The notes under the pieces: model-generated
Told to the model about the DNA's origin: nothing
Database searches by the model: none
Seen by the model: only the letters and a program-made list of their open reading frames with translations
Shown: positions 35,288 to 45,100 of the stretch, in pieces
How the letters are laid out: the number at the start of each line of letters is the position of its first letter
Position numbering within the stretch: the stretch's first letter is position 1
DNA from: Acidobacteriaceae bacterium
GTDB lineage: Bacteria; Acidobacteriota; Terriglobia; Terriglobales; Acidobacteriaceae
Direction of reading: 5' to 3'
NCBI GenBank assembly: GCA_003134995.1
Contig: PLDC01000005.1
Location: 186,001-250,000, forward strand
Length of the DNA stretch: 64,000 nucleotides
Made by a program: the position numbers and the translations under genes

Positions 35288-37099
35288 ATGTCGCAGACAC
35301 TGAAAACTAAGAATTCAAAGCGAGGCCAGCGTCACAGCGCCGCTTGGGGCAAACGCCTCAGCACGCTGTTGCTCCTCGTTATGACTCAGACGGCCTTCGC
35401 CCAAAGTTCGGGCGGCAAGCTGGTCGGCAAGTTCGCTCCCGACCTCGCGCCAATCGCTGCACGAGCCAATCACGGCGCGTCCGCCAATGAAACCGTGAAG
35501 GTCATCGTGCAATACAAACAGGTTCCGCAAGCGGAGCAGGAAGGCCGAGTGCAACGTCTCGGCGCCCAGTTGACCCACAGGCTCCATTCGGTCAACGGCA
35601 TCGCTCTCACCATTCCGGTGAATGCACTTCCGGCCTTGGAAGCGGACCCCGAAGTTCTTTCCGTAAGCGTCGACCACCCCATGCAGGGATTGGATGACAC
35701 GAGCGATGTAGCTACGGGCGTCACGGCAGCCTGGACCGCTGGCTACAACGGAGCTGGAGTTGGCGTCGCCGTGATCGACAGCGGCATCAACGATAGCCAC
35801 AAAGATCTTCAGAACTCGACCGAATCTCACTCGCGCGTGGTTTATCGCCAGGATTTCACTGGCACCGCGACTTCGAACTCGAGCGGAGCAAAATATGACC
35901 TCTACGGTCACGGTACGCACGTCGCCGGAATCATCGGCGGCAACGGCTACCTCTCCGGCGGAAATTACTCGGGCGTTGCCCCAGCCGTAAACCTCGTGGA
36001 CCTTCGCGTCCTCGATCTCAACGGCGCAGGCACCGACAGCAACGTGATCGCCGCGATTGAAGAGGCGATTTCCTTGAAGTCGACTTACAACATTCGCGTG
36101 ATCAACCTGTCACTCGGTCGTGGAATCTTCGTCAGCTACACGCAGGATCCTCTCTGCCAGGCGGTGGAATCAGCCTGGAAGGCCGGGATCGTCGTGGTAG
36201 TAGCCGCCGGAAACTATGGACGCTTGAGCGTCAACGGCAGCAACGGTTACGGAACGATCACCGCCCCAGGAAACGATCCTTACGTCATCACTGTCGGCGC
36301 GATGAAGAGCAATGGATCTTCTTCTCCAGCGGCCGAGACTCTGGCGAGCTTCAGTTCCAAGGGCCCCACCACATACGATCACGTGGTGAAGCCTGACGTC
36401 GTCGCTCCCGGGAACGACATCGTTTCGTTGTCCGCTCCGGGCGCAACTCTGGAAGCAGCCTATCCCGCGGAGCTGGTAACTGGCAACGACGGGAACAACG
36501 ACTATTTCACGTTGAGCGGCACCAGCATGGCGACTCCTCTCGTCGCCGGAGCGGTTGCCCTTCTTCTGCAGGAAAACAGCGCGCTGACTCCTGATCAGGT
36601 GAAGGCTCGCTTGATGAAGACTACCTACAAACCGTTTTCCATCGGGTCGTCTTCCGCTTACGTTCCTCATCTTTCGCAGACCTTCACCAGCTTCTACGAT
36701 ATGCTTTCGCTCGGTTCGGGGCTGGTGGATATGCAGAACGCGGTCGTCGCCACCGACCTCGCTCCGTCCACGGTAGGCGCAGCGTTGTCTCCGTCGCTGG
36801 TTTACAACGCGACCACGGGCACAGTTTCCCTGGTTGAGGGAAACAGCGGCGTGGCATCGACCTCGGTAGTTTGGGGAACTTCGGTGGTATGGGGAACCTC
36901 GGTAGTGTGGGGCACGAACGTAACCGGCTCTTCCGTTGTTTGGGGCGCTTCATTACCCTGGAATGACAACCTGTTGAGCGCCTTCAGCGTAGTTTGGGGC
37001 ACGAGCACAGGCACCGGAACACAAGCCACAAGCGTGGTGTGGGGTGCAACAACGAGTACCGACGCCGCATTTAGTGACGCCGGAGACGACGAACAGTAA
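35288..37099 (+). CDS. Secreted subtilisin-like serine protease (S8) with SVVWG repeats
   Basis: 603 residues from ATG 35288, preceded by AGAAGGG. A signal peptide (LSTLLLLVMTQTAFAQ) and an I9-like propeptide (VKVIVQYKQVPQAEQEGRVQ ... EVLSVSVDHPMQ) precede the protease domain. Catalytic residues are D164 (VIDSGI), H208 (GHGTHVAGI) and S413 (SGTSMATPLVAG), with AAGNYG as the oxyanion region. After the catalytic domain a tail of about 100 residues carries six VVWG units, three of them in direct tandem at about eight residues per unit. Such tails are seen in S8 proteases of soil bacteria and their role is unknown. The membrane-domain gene follows at 36 bp, probably in the same transcript. Confidence 0.92.
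   Translation: MSQTLKTKNSKRGQRHSAAWGKRLSTLLLLVMTQTAFAQSSGGKLVGKFAPDLAPIAARANHGASANETVKVIVQYKQVPQAEQEGRVQRLGAQLTHRLHSVNGIALTIPVNALPALEADPEVLSVSVDHPMQGLDDTSDVATGVTAAWTAGYNGAGVGVAVIDSGINDSHKDLQNSTESHSRVVYRQDFTGTATSNSSGAKYDLYGHGTHVAGIIGGNGYLSGGNYSGVAPAVNLVDLRVLDLNGAGTDSNVIAAIEEAISLKSTYNIRVINLSLGRGIFVSYTQDPLCQAVESAWKAGIVVVVAAGNYGRLSVNGSNGYGTITAPGNDPYVITVGAMKSNGSSSPAAETLASFSSKGPTTYDHVVKPDVVAPGNDIVSLSAPGATLEAAYPAELVTGNDGNNDYFTLSGTSMATPLVAGAVALLLQENSALTPDQVKARLMKTTYKPFSIGSSSAYVPHLSQTFTSFYDMLSLGSGLVDMQNAVVATDLAPSTVGAALSPSLVYNATTGTVSLVEGNSGVASTSVVWGTSVVWGTSVVWGTNVTGSSVVWGASLPWNDNLLSAFSVVWGTSTGTGTQATSVVWGATTSTDAAFSDAGDDEQ
36859..37060 (+). repeat. SVVWG-coding repeats in the subtilase tail
   Basis: Six copies of a TCGGTAGTTTGGGG-like unit encode S-V-V-W-G. 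The first three are perfect tandem units of seven codons or fewer; later ones are spaced by 12-20 residues. Confidence 0.7.
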
Positions 37100-37134
37100 C
37101 CGTGTGTAAATAAAACCATAGAAAGGAGAAGATC

Positions 37135-37863
37135 ATGAAAAACACACGGCTCACTCAAACCTGCATCGCACTGATGGCTCTGGCAGCAACAGCAACAACT
37201 CTGTACGCTACCCTGGCCAGCCACAACCTGCATACGACTTATGCCCTGGCTCTACTCGCACTGGCGGCGGCAACGTCGCGCATGAAGGTCAAACTGCCAG
37301 GGATCGACGGCAACCTGTCAGTCAACCTGCCGTTCCTGCTGATGGCAGTCGTGAATCTGAGCGCGCTCGAAGCTGTTCTGATCGCTTGCACATCCACAGT
37401 GGTGCAGTGCTGGCCGAAGCAGAGCGGCAAGTTCAAGCCGGAACAGATGCTGTTTAACGTCAGCATGATGGCATTCGCCACCAGCATGGCTAACCTGATC
37501 TGGAACGCAGGCTGGCTGGGCAAAGCGGCGTGGGCCTCAGAGCCGCTAATGCTGGCTCTGGCAACCGCTGCTTTCTTCCTCGGACAAACCGCTCCTGTAG
37601 CCGGCATCATCAAAGTGGCTGAGGGTTCGGCTTTTCGCCGGGTCTGGTTCAGCATCGCGCAACTGTCGTTCCCGTACTACGTCGTAAGCGCGGGGATGAC
37701 ATCGATGACGAACCTGGTAAGCCATCATTTCGGCTGGCAAGCAGCGTTGGTGGTTTTCCCAGTCATGTATGGCATCCACCGCTCTTGCCGCTTGTACTTT
37801 AGCCACGTGGTGGAAGCTCTGCGCACCCCAACGCTGGCAAGAGCAGTTGGCGCGGGGGCGTAA
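37135..37863 (+). CDS. Stand-alone membrane domain homologous to the N-terminus of the HD-GYP/GGDEF protein
   Basis: 242 residues with an AAGGAG ribosome site. About six to seven hydrophobic segments. It aligns over its whole length with residues 1-220 of the protein at 26784: KVKLPGIDGNLSVNLPFLL against KVQLPGIDGTMSVNFLFIL, FSIAQLSFPYYVVSAG against ECYFWSFPYYLVGAA, and GWQAALVVFPVMYGIHRSCRLYFSHV against GWQTSLLVLPVIYWVYRSYRLYLGRL. No output domain follows. It lies directly behind the subtilase and is followed by a strong terminator, so the two genes form a unit. It may be a sensor or partner domain; the function is unknown. Confidence 0.75.
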   Translation: MKNTRLTQTCIALMALAATATTLYATLASHNLHTTYALALLALAAATSRMKVKLPGIDGNLSVNLPFLLMAVVNLSALEAVLIACTSTVVQCWPKQSGKFKPEQMLFNVSMMAFATSMANLIWNAGWLGKAAWASEPLMLALATAAFFLGQTAPVAGIIKVAEGSAFRRVWFSIAQLSFPYYVVSAGMTSMTNLVSHHFGWQAALVVFPVMYGIHRSCRLYFSHVVEALRTPTLARAVGAGA

Positions 37864-37885
37864 AACAAACCGAAACATGTCAGCG

Positions 37886-37913
37886 CAAAGGCCGCCTGCG
37901 AAGGCGGCCTTTG
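37886..37913. terminator. Bidirectional rho-independent terminator
   Basis: A perfect 12-bp stem (CAAAGGCCGCCT / AGGCGGCCTTTG) with a GCGA loop lies between the convergent membrane-domain and fasciclin genes. T-rich tracts are short on both sides. Confidence 0.8.
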
Positions 37914-37936
37914 TATTTGTGTTCGCTCGAGAAACA

Positions 37937-38491
37937 TTAATTGGGCATGACAACTGTGTCGATTACATGAATCACGCCATTCGACTGAAACACATTCGGG
38001 ATGGTCACCGTCGCCATTCCACCCTTCTCGTCTTTCAGCATAATGTGCGTGCCATCCTGCGATGACGCCCACAGCTTGCCGCCTTCAACCGTCGTAAGTT
38101 CCGCCGTTCCGTTACCCGCTTTAATCTGCTTCTCCAAGTCAGCGGCGCTCCACCGTCCCGACACAACGTGATAGGTGAGAACTTTGGTCAACGTGGCTTT
38201 ATTCTCCGGCTTTAACAGCGTATCCACGGTTCCGGCAGGCAGCTTGGCGAAAGCTTCGTTAGTAGGCGCAAATACGGTGAACGGCCCAGGGCCTTCGAGC
38301 GTGTCCACTAATCCCGCAGCCTTCACGGCCGCCACCAGAGTAGTGTGATCGGCAGAGTTCACCGCGTTCTGGATAATATTCTTCGTGGGATACATTTCCT
38401 GCCCGCCGACAACCGGATTCTTCATCCCGGCAACAGCAGAAGTTACGGCGATGGCAACGATGGCCAGCACAACTGCAAATTTTCTGTTCAT
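37937..38491 (-). CDS. Secreted fasciclin-domain protein
   Basis: 184 residues. Signal peptide [22 protein letters not shown], then one FAS1 domain with both conserved boxes: H1 [19 protein letters not shown] and H2 VIPN-type [21 protein letters not shown]. The middle YHVVSG is also typical. FAS1 proteins mediate adhesion or act in periplasmic/extracellular matrix. It is a single-gene unit ending at the shared terminator. Confidence 0.9.
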   Translation of the reverse strand: MNRKFAVVLAIVAIAVTSAVAGMKNPVVGGQEMYPTKNIIQNAVNSADHTTLVAAVKAAGLVDTLEGPGPFTVFAPTNEAFAKLPAGTVDTLLKPENKATLTKVLTYHVVSGRWSAADLEKQIKAGNGTAELTTVEGGKLWASSQDGTHIMLKDEKGGMATVTIPNVFQSNGVIHVIDTVVMPN

Positions 38492-38666
38492 TTTCCTAAT
38501 CCTTATCTTCTTGAGAATTGGGTTTCTTGACCCTCACCTGCAGTACGGGCGGATTCTGAATTTGGATTTTGTCTTTAGCGTGAATCTGGGTGGAGCGGGC
38601 CTTCAGGCCTGCGTCAAAAGTGCGGCTAAAATGATCCGGGCTTAAGCGCCCGAAGATCAGAGACCA

Positions 38667-40289
38667 TCAACTTCCTGTAACATCCTTCTTGTTGCGCCGC
38701 GCAAACAATTCCCGCAACTCCGCCTTCACGACCTTGCCATAAGCCGTGCGCGGCAAAGCGTCCACAAATACGAACTCGCGCGGAAGCTTATATTTCGCGA
38801 GCTTCTCGGCAAGAAACTTTATGAGTTCATCAGCTGAGCAACTCTCGCCTCCAGCCGCAACCACAAACGCAACACCAACTTCGCCCCAAGTGACATGACG
38901 AACACCAATGACAGCGGCATCGCGCACGGCTGGACACTTCAGCAATTCAGCTTCGATCTCCGCCGGATAAACGTTCACGCCGCCGCTGATATACATGTCC
39001 TTGGACCGGCCAGCGATGTAGAAAAACCCCTCGTCGTCGCAACGCGCCAGATCGCCAGTGTGAAACCACCCCGCGCCATCGATCGCCGCCGCCGTGGCCG
39101 TCGGATTATTCCAATAGCCCTTGCACACGTGAGGTCCGCGCAAACATAACTCGCCCACTTCCCCCGTCCCAACGTCGCCGCTCTCCGAACCAAGAAGCCG
39201 TGCCTCAGTAAACATCATCGGCTTGCCGATCGATCCCGGCTTGAGCGTGGCCTCTTCGGACGACATAGAAAAACAATTCACCCCAACTTCCGTCAGGCCA
39301 TAGCCCTGTTTGAGAATCACGCCCCGCGCCCCGTACGCTGCAATCAGATCGACGGGCAGTGGCGCTCCGCCGCTGATGAACCAGCGCACATGACTTAAAT
39401 CAGCATCGCCGGATTCGGGAGCTTCCAGCATCATCTTGAAAATAGTTGGCACGCCAAGAACTACAGTGCATTTGTGCTTTGCGATGGATTCCCACACTTC
39501 GTGCGCATCGAATTCACGATGCAGAACGATGGTTCCTCCGGCGACGAAAATCGGCACGAGAAAAGCCGCCAGGCCTCCAGCATGATACAAAGGCGTGAAC
39601 ACCGGACTAACGTCGCCTTCACGCAACTGCCAGCACAGCGCGGTGTTGTAGCCATTCCACGTCACCATGCGGTGAGGAATCATTACTCCCTTCGGCTTTC
39701 CTGTCGTGCCGCTGGTGTAAAGAAGGCAAAAAACATCTTCCGGATCGCACGAGGTCGGCACCCAGTCTGAGGTTTCGATCCGAGCCACGCAACTCGCATA
39801 GTCAAGGTCGCGCGAGTCCTGTCCTTCGTAGACTGTTTCTTCAGTCGCCAGATCCAGCCCAATCCAATGTTTGATCGAGGAATGTTCGATCGAGGAATGT
39901 TCGATCGAGGGATATTCGATCGAGCATTCCCGTTTGAGCTGCCGAACCTTCTCCGACAGTTCGCCGTCATAGATCAAAGCTTTGAGTCCGCTGTCTTTTA
40001 TGATGGCGGCCAATTCGACCACGGTAAGACGCGTATTGAACGGAACTAAAATAATTCCCGTCTTTCCCGCTGCAAAGAAGGCGTCAAGAAACTCCACCCG
40101 ATTTTTTGCGAGAATGCCGACTCGATCGCCTTTCACCAGTTGGCATCGATCAAGCCAAAGGCGCGTGCAGCGAATCGCTCGATCATTGAGCTCACGATAA
40201 GTAAATCGCTGCTGAGTGGGAAAGTAAACGAGCGCGGTGCGTTCGGGACTGAGGCGCGCGCGTTCGCCGAGGATATCGCCGTGAATCAT
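38667..40289 (-). CDS. AMP-dependent acyl-CoA synthetase/ligase
   Basis: 540 residues from ATG 40289, preferred because it avoids overlap with the preceding gene. ANL-superfamily signatures: LLYTSGTTGKPKGVMIPHRM (P-loop), QGYGLTEVG, GWFHTGDLARCDDEGFFYIAGRSKDMYISGGVNVYPAEIE (hinge) and the terminal LPRTAYGKVVKAELRE with the catalytic Lys. It activates a carboxylic acid, probably a fatty acid, to its CoA thioester. Residues about 120-140 hold a five-residue tandem repeat (SIEYP/SIEHS/SIEHS/SIKHW). Last gene of the TetR-receptor-SDR-KAS operon. Confidence 0.9.
   Translation of the reverse strand: MIHGDILGERARLSPERTALVYFPTQQRFTYRELNDRAIRCTRLWLDRCQLVKGDRVGILAKNRVEFLDAFFAAGKTGIILVPFNTRLTVVELAAIIKDSGLKALIYDGELSEKVRQLKRECSIEYPSIEHSSIEHSSIKHWIGLDLATEETVYEGQDSRDLDYASCVARIETSDWVPTSCDPEDVFCLLYTSGTTGKPKGVMIPHRMVTWNGYNTALCWQLREGDVSPVFTPLYHAGGLAAFLVPIFVAGGTIVLHREFDAHEVWESIAKHKCTVVLGVPTIFKMMLEAPESGDADLSHVRWFISGGAPLPVDLIAAYGARGVILKQGYGLTEVGVNCFSMSSEEATLKPGSIGKPMMFTEARLLGSESGDVGTGEVGELCLRGPHVCKGYWNNPTATAAAIDGAGWFHTGDLARCDDEGFFYIAGRSKDMYISGGVNVYPAEIEAELLKCPAVRDAAVIGVRHVTWGEVGVAFVVAAGGESCSADELIKFLAEKLAKYKLPREFVFVDALPRTAYGKVVKAELRELFARRNKKDVTGS
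39867..39931 (-). repeat. 15-bp tandem repeat inside the acyl-CoA ligase gene
   Basis: Four near-identical in-frame copies of TTCGATCGAGGAATG-type units. They add twenty residues to a surface region and keep the frame. Confidence 0.75.
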
Positions 40290-40311
40290 GAAGTTAAATT
40301 CCGGACCTGCT

Positions 40312-41304
40312 TCAAGGCATGCGGAAAGCGACGCCGGCCTGGTTATACCCCACGCCGGATCCCACGAGCACAATCAGCCCCGCGGATCGTAGCTTCCCTT
40401 TTGCGATTGCATCGTGCAGAGCCATGCCCACACACGCCGATCCGGCATACCCACATTCTTCCATGATCGTGTGAGTGCGTTCGAACGGAACGCCCAGGTC
40501 GGCCATTACATTTTCAATCGTCGGCTTACGCACTTGAGTAAAAATGAAAAGATCCACGTCGTTCAACTGAAACCCGCCCTCACGGGCAAGACGCCGCGTA
40601 ATTCTCGGCCAACCCTGCTCGTTGATTTCCGGAGGATACCTCTCGATGAATTGAACTCGAGTTCTGCCCGCGCGAACGGCCGCTTCGCTAGCAGGCTCGG
40701 CTGTGCCCCCCGCATAAATTCCCCAGTTGCGGTTGTACGAACCATCCGCCTGCATTGCCGAAGAGATGAATCCAGGGCGATCCGCCGATTCCAAAACCGC
40801 CGCGCTGGCACCGTCGCCATAAAAGAAAATCGTGGGATCATTCGGATCTGCCAACCGGTGCATCAGATACGCGCCAACTACTAGAACAGTCTTAAGCGAA
40901 GCGTTGGTCGCAATCAACCCCGCCGCCGCAGCCAAACCCGTAGGAAATGAAGCGCAGGCACAACTCACATCAAACGTTCCCGCATTCTTCGCGCCCAATT
41001 TGTGCTGCAACACTACCGAGGTCGCCGGCGTGATGAAATCCGGCGAATCAGTCCCAAGAATAATCAGGTCCACGTCCTCAGGCTTGCGACCCGCGCGTTC
41101 CAACGCCTGACTCGCGGCGGCCAGCGCCAAGTCCGAGGTCGCCCAACTCTCCGGAGCATACCAGCGCTTCAGAATTCCCGTGGCAGCTTCCAGTTTGTCG
41201 ATTCTTTCTGGCTCACTCGCGAATCGTGCCCGCAGAAGATCGTTCGTAATTTCTATCTCGGGCAGGTAGCTGCCGGTGGCGACAATTGTGGCATATCGCG
41301 GCAT
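40312..41304 (-). CDS. 3-oxoacyl-ACP synthase III-like enzyme with atypical active site
   Basis: 330 residues with the thiolase fold. The nucleophilic Cys is C117 in FDVSCACASF. The usual His (HQAN) and Asn (GNTS) positions are replaced: IFTQVRKPTIENV where HQAN is expected and EECGYAGSACVGMAL where GNTSAAS is expected. Family segments such as SDLALAAASQAL, IILGTDSPDF and GYNQAGVAF (where GGGLTWGA is usual) are otherwise present. This TQ/GYAGSA pattern marks a KAS III subgroup distinct from FabH. It probably condenses or transfers acyl groups from the CoA esters made by the ligase downstream. Confidence 0.82.
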   Translation of the reverse strand: MPRYATIVATGSYLPEIEITNDLLRARFASEPERIDKLEAATGILKRWYAPESWATSDLALAAASQALERAGRKPEDVDLIILGTDSPDFITPATSVVLQHKLGAKNAGTFDVSCACASFPTGLAAAAGLIATNASLKTVLVVGAYLMHRLADPNDPTIFFYGDGASAAVLESADRPGFISSAMQADGSYNRNWGIYAGGTAEPASEAAVRAGRTRVQFIERYPPEINEQGWPRITRRLAREGGFQLNDVDLFIFTQVRKPTIENVMADLGVPFERTHTIMEECGYAGSACVGMALHDAIAKGKLRSAGLIVLVGSGVGYNQAGVAFRMP

Positions 41305-41333
41305 GGTGGAATTCTCTCGCTGGCGGATGAACG

Positions 41334-42071
41334 CTATAAAGTCAATCCGCCGTCAACCCTGATCACCGCTCCATTGATGAAGTCGGCTTCGTCCGAGGCC
41401 AGAAACAGGTAGGCATTCGCGATATCCCGAGGTTCGCCTAATCGCCGCATCGGAGTTTTCTCGCGCATTGCCTGCAGAACTTTTTCCGGCATCTTTTTTA
41501 CCATGTCGGTCGCGATGAATCCTGGGGCGACCGCATTTACCGTAATCCCCTTAGGCCCCAGTTCTCGCGCCCAGGTTTGCGTCATCCCAATAAGGCCGGC
41601 CTTCGAGGCCGCATAATTGGTCTGCCCGAAATTCCCTGTGATCCCAACCAGCGACGAAGCGTTGATGATTCTTCCCTTCCCGCGCTCAACCATTTGCGGG
41701 GCCACGGCCTTGGTACAGTTGAAAACTCCGGTGAGGTTCACTCCAATCACCTGGCTCCACTGCTCGGAAGTCATCTTCAGCAACGTGGCGTCGCGGGTGA
41801 TTCCTGCGTTGTTGATGAGGATGTCGATCCCGCCAAACTTCTGCAGCACCGCTCCCACCATCGCCTCAACCTGAGGCAACTGGGAAACGTCCGCACTCGC
41901 GTAGAAACCCTCTGCTCGCTGCGCCTCTATCGCTGAAACCAGCTCGCCGCCATCCGGCGGCAGATCACAAACCGCAACCCGTGCCCCTTCGCGGGCGAAG
42001 AGCAAAGCGGTTTCACGTCCAAGTCCATTAAGCCCGCCTGTGATCAGCGCTGTCTTTCCCTGCAGTCGCAT
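41334..42071 (-). CDS. FabG-like SDR 3-oxoacyl reductase
   Basis: 245 residues from ATG 42071. Rossmann motif TGGLNGLGRE, NNAG (about 87-90), active-site S-Y-K with SSLVGITGNFGQTNYAASKAG, and the C-terminal PMRRLGEPRDIANAYLFLASDEADFINGAVIRVDGGLTL. NAD(P)H-dependent reduction of 3-oxoacyl thioesters is the likely reaction. It is in line with the KAS III-like gene (29 bp) and behind the receptor gene (52 bp). Confidence 0.9.
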   Translation of the reverse strand: MRLQGKTALITGGLNGLGRETALLFAREGARVAVCDLPPDGGELVSAIEAQRAEGFYASADVSQLPQVEAMVGAVLQKFGGIDILINNAGITRDATLLKMTSEQWSQVIGVNLTGVFNCTKAVAPQMVERGKGRIINASSLVGITGNFGQTNYAASKAGLIGMTQTWARELGPKGITVNAVAPGFIATDMVKKMPEKVLQAMREKTPMRRLGEPRDIANAYLFLASDEADFINGAVIRVDGGLTL

Positions 42072-42123
42072 TACACTCCAAAATCCTGACGCCACTGCAA
42101 CAGCGCCCGCTGTGTGATTGTCA

Positions 42124-45100
42124 TTAGAAGCTGTACTTCAGTGCGAACTGAATGATGCGCGGCCCCGCGCTGGTTTGCGTAATGGAACCAAACCCGTTCG
42201 TCGCAGTAACCGTGCCGAGGTTCCCGACCGTCTCGACAAACGCGTTGCTGTTGGGCTGTGCGAAGTTCACGAAGTTGAAGATGTTGAAGAACTCCGCCCG
42301 AAATTCAATCCTTGACTTCTCGGTCACCTGGAAAAACTTTACCACGCTGAAGTCCACATTCTTTTGCCCCGGACCGCGCAGGAAGTTACGCGAGGACGTC
42401 CCGAACGGCAGGACATTGCTGGCCTCGGTGCAAGCCCCGAAGGCGGCCGGATTGAAGTAGTCGCTCAGACGCGAAACAGTGGAACCGGAAGAGGTCACGG
42501 CAGACGCTCCCGCGACCAGATCGGCACGGTTATTCAGCGACGAACCGTCGGAACAAATTACCGTATATGGCAGTCCGGTCTGCAAAGTGACAATGCCCGC
42601 CGTCTCCCATTCGTTCGCCACACCCTTCGCGAACCGAGAGCCTCCGCGATAAAACCTCGGAAGGTCATAGATTCCACTGAAAACGAAGCGCTGCGTGCGG
42701 TCAAAATCTGACGACCCCACCTGCGTGTTCAGGTCCTGCTGATTGCCCGGCAGAGGCGCAAGTTCACTCTCGGCTCCGACAATGTTGTCTCCAGAATTGT
42801 TATCAATGGAGTGAGAATACGTGTACGAAGCCAGAAATTGCAGGCCGTGTCCGAAGCGCTTGGTCAAACTAGCCTGCAACGCGTTGTACTCCGAGGTCGC
42901 TTCCGTCTGCACTTGATCCATTCCAAAAAGAGCCTTATTGGTGGAGAAGCCGTCTCCGGCAAAAGTGTAGGGAGCGGTCGAAGGCTCAGTACCTTGATTC
43001 AAGTTGTAAAGGTTGATGAGATGGTCGCCTCTGCCTCCTGCGTAGCCGATGTCAACCAGCCACGTGCTCGCCGGCGACCATTGCACATCGAAGTTATAGG
43101 CCAGACTGTAGGGCGTGGACATATTGTGAGCGGGAAAGAATCCGTTGATCGGATTCTGCTCAATCGGTAGAAACCCATCCAGCAGTAACGGGATTGGAGA
43201 AGGCGCTTGCGCGGGCAGTGGAAAGCTATAGCCCGCGAGGTCGGGAAACGGAGTCCCAAAGAAACCCGCGGTGAACAATCCCGTTCCAATCGTGTCGTAG
43301 GGATACGTAAATACCTGAAGATTGGCAAAGCGATCGGAGAAGCGATCGTAATAGAGGCCAAATCCTCCGCGCACCACCAGATTGTTTTTCTCGGTAGGGT
43401 TCCACGAAAAACCAACCCGCGGAGAAACATCGAATTTACTGGGATTCAGTTCCTGGCCGGACGACCCTAACGTGAAGGCATTCGCGCATGGAGTCGTTGC
43501 AGTGCACCCGAGAGTCGGGGGGAACGCTGCCGGATTGAACTCGGAAAAGCGTCCATGGATTTCGCTGTAACCGCCAAAATGATCGAAGCGAATTCCGGCG
43601 TTAAGCGTCAGGTGAGAAGTCGCGTGAATATCATCTTGAACGAACCAACTCCCATCGCTGGCGCGGAAGCCGCGATCCGGAATCCCGGCGCCCAGCAGGG
43701 ACACGTCAGCGCTCGTCGGCGAACCGCCGGCAAGAAAATCCTGGAAGTCGTTAAAGAGAATCTCTCCACGCGAGAATGCGTGAAAGTAGAAATCGATGTC
43801 ATAGCGCCGGAATTGTCCGCCGATGCGAAAAGAGTGGCGCCCCGCGATATACGACAGGGTGTCCTGCGCCTGCCAGGTCTGGGTTACGGATTTCTCGTCA
43901 GCCAGCGGCGAAGAGCCAATCGTGAACAACCCGGTGACCGAGATTGTAGCCATGCCGGGATACTGGGCCGCAAAAGGATTCGTAATGCCAAACTGCGCAT
44001 TCGTGAACGGCTCTTCCGGAGTGGATATGCCGCGAATCCGGCTGAAACCGAAGCGCGCTTCATTGATCAGATGAGGGTTGAAGATATGTGTATCGGCAAG
44101 GCCGAGCACGCGATTGTGGAAGCTGATGTCGCCGCCGTATCCCGGAACCTCGAACGGATTTGCTCCGAGAAAACCGAAGATGGCTTGTCGCTGCGGATCG
44201 TTCGAGAAAAAGAATTTCCCCGTCAGTTTGTTCTTCGCGGTAATTTGCTGGTCGATATTGAAGTTGAATTGGTCTTCCGTAAAACGCGAAACCCCGCTGA
44301 CCGGGCTGACTACAGGAGTCGTTGAACCAGCCAGAGGGCTTGCGGCACTCGGGATCGCGAACTGTCCGTTGGGAAGCGTCGCCTGCAAGATCCCCAGGCT
44401 CACCGGACTTAGCGCGACCCCATAGTCGGTTAACGCCATATTTGTGAGCGTAGTCGTGCTGCGATCATCGGTCAGATCCTGCGGAATCAGCGGAGAGCCT
44501 AAACTGTAGGTCGGCGAAGTTCCATTGCGCTCGCGGCTCCCTTGATAGGAGATGAAGAAGAAAGTTTTGTTTTCTACGATGGGACCGCCTAGGGTGAAGC
44601 CAAACTGGTTGCGCTTCAGTTCCGGACGAGGCTGACCCGCGGCGTTCAGAAAAAAGTCGTTCGCATTCAGCGCGTCGTTGCGAAAGAATTCGTACACGTT
44701 GCCATGAAGGCGATTCGTGCCCGACTTGGTGACCACAGCGACGTTGCCCCCGCTGTTGCGCCCCTGGCTCGCGTCATACATCGAAGTCTGCACAATGAAT
44801 TGATCGATGGCATCGGGCGCCGGCACGGATAGGCTCGGCGTTGAATTCGTTCCCGGACTATTGATCTCCGTTCCATCGAGAATCACGTTATTGCTCGTGC
44901 TGCGCTGGCCGTTCACGTTGATGTCGGCATCGCCGCGGCCCAACTCGGCGTTATTCGGAAGGCTGCTGATTGCGCCCGGAGACAGCGCCAGCAACTGCGT
45001 ATAATTCCGCGTCGGCAGCGGAATCTGGTTCACCTGAGTTTCTCCGATGACGCGCCCAGTGGTCGCATTCTCCTGCGCCACCTCCGGCTCCGCGTTTACG

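Noticed and set aside
39867-39931. CRISPR-like array
   Set aside because: Units of 15 bp are contiguous, without spacers, and lie in frame in a ligase gene.
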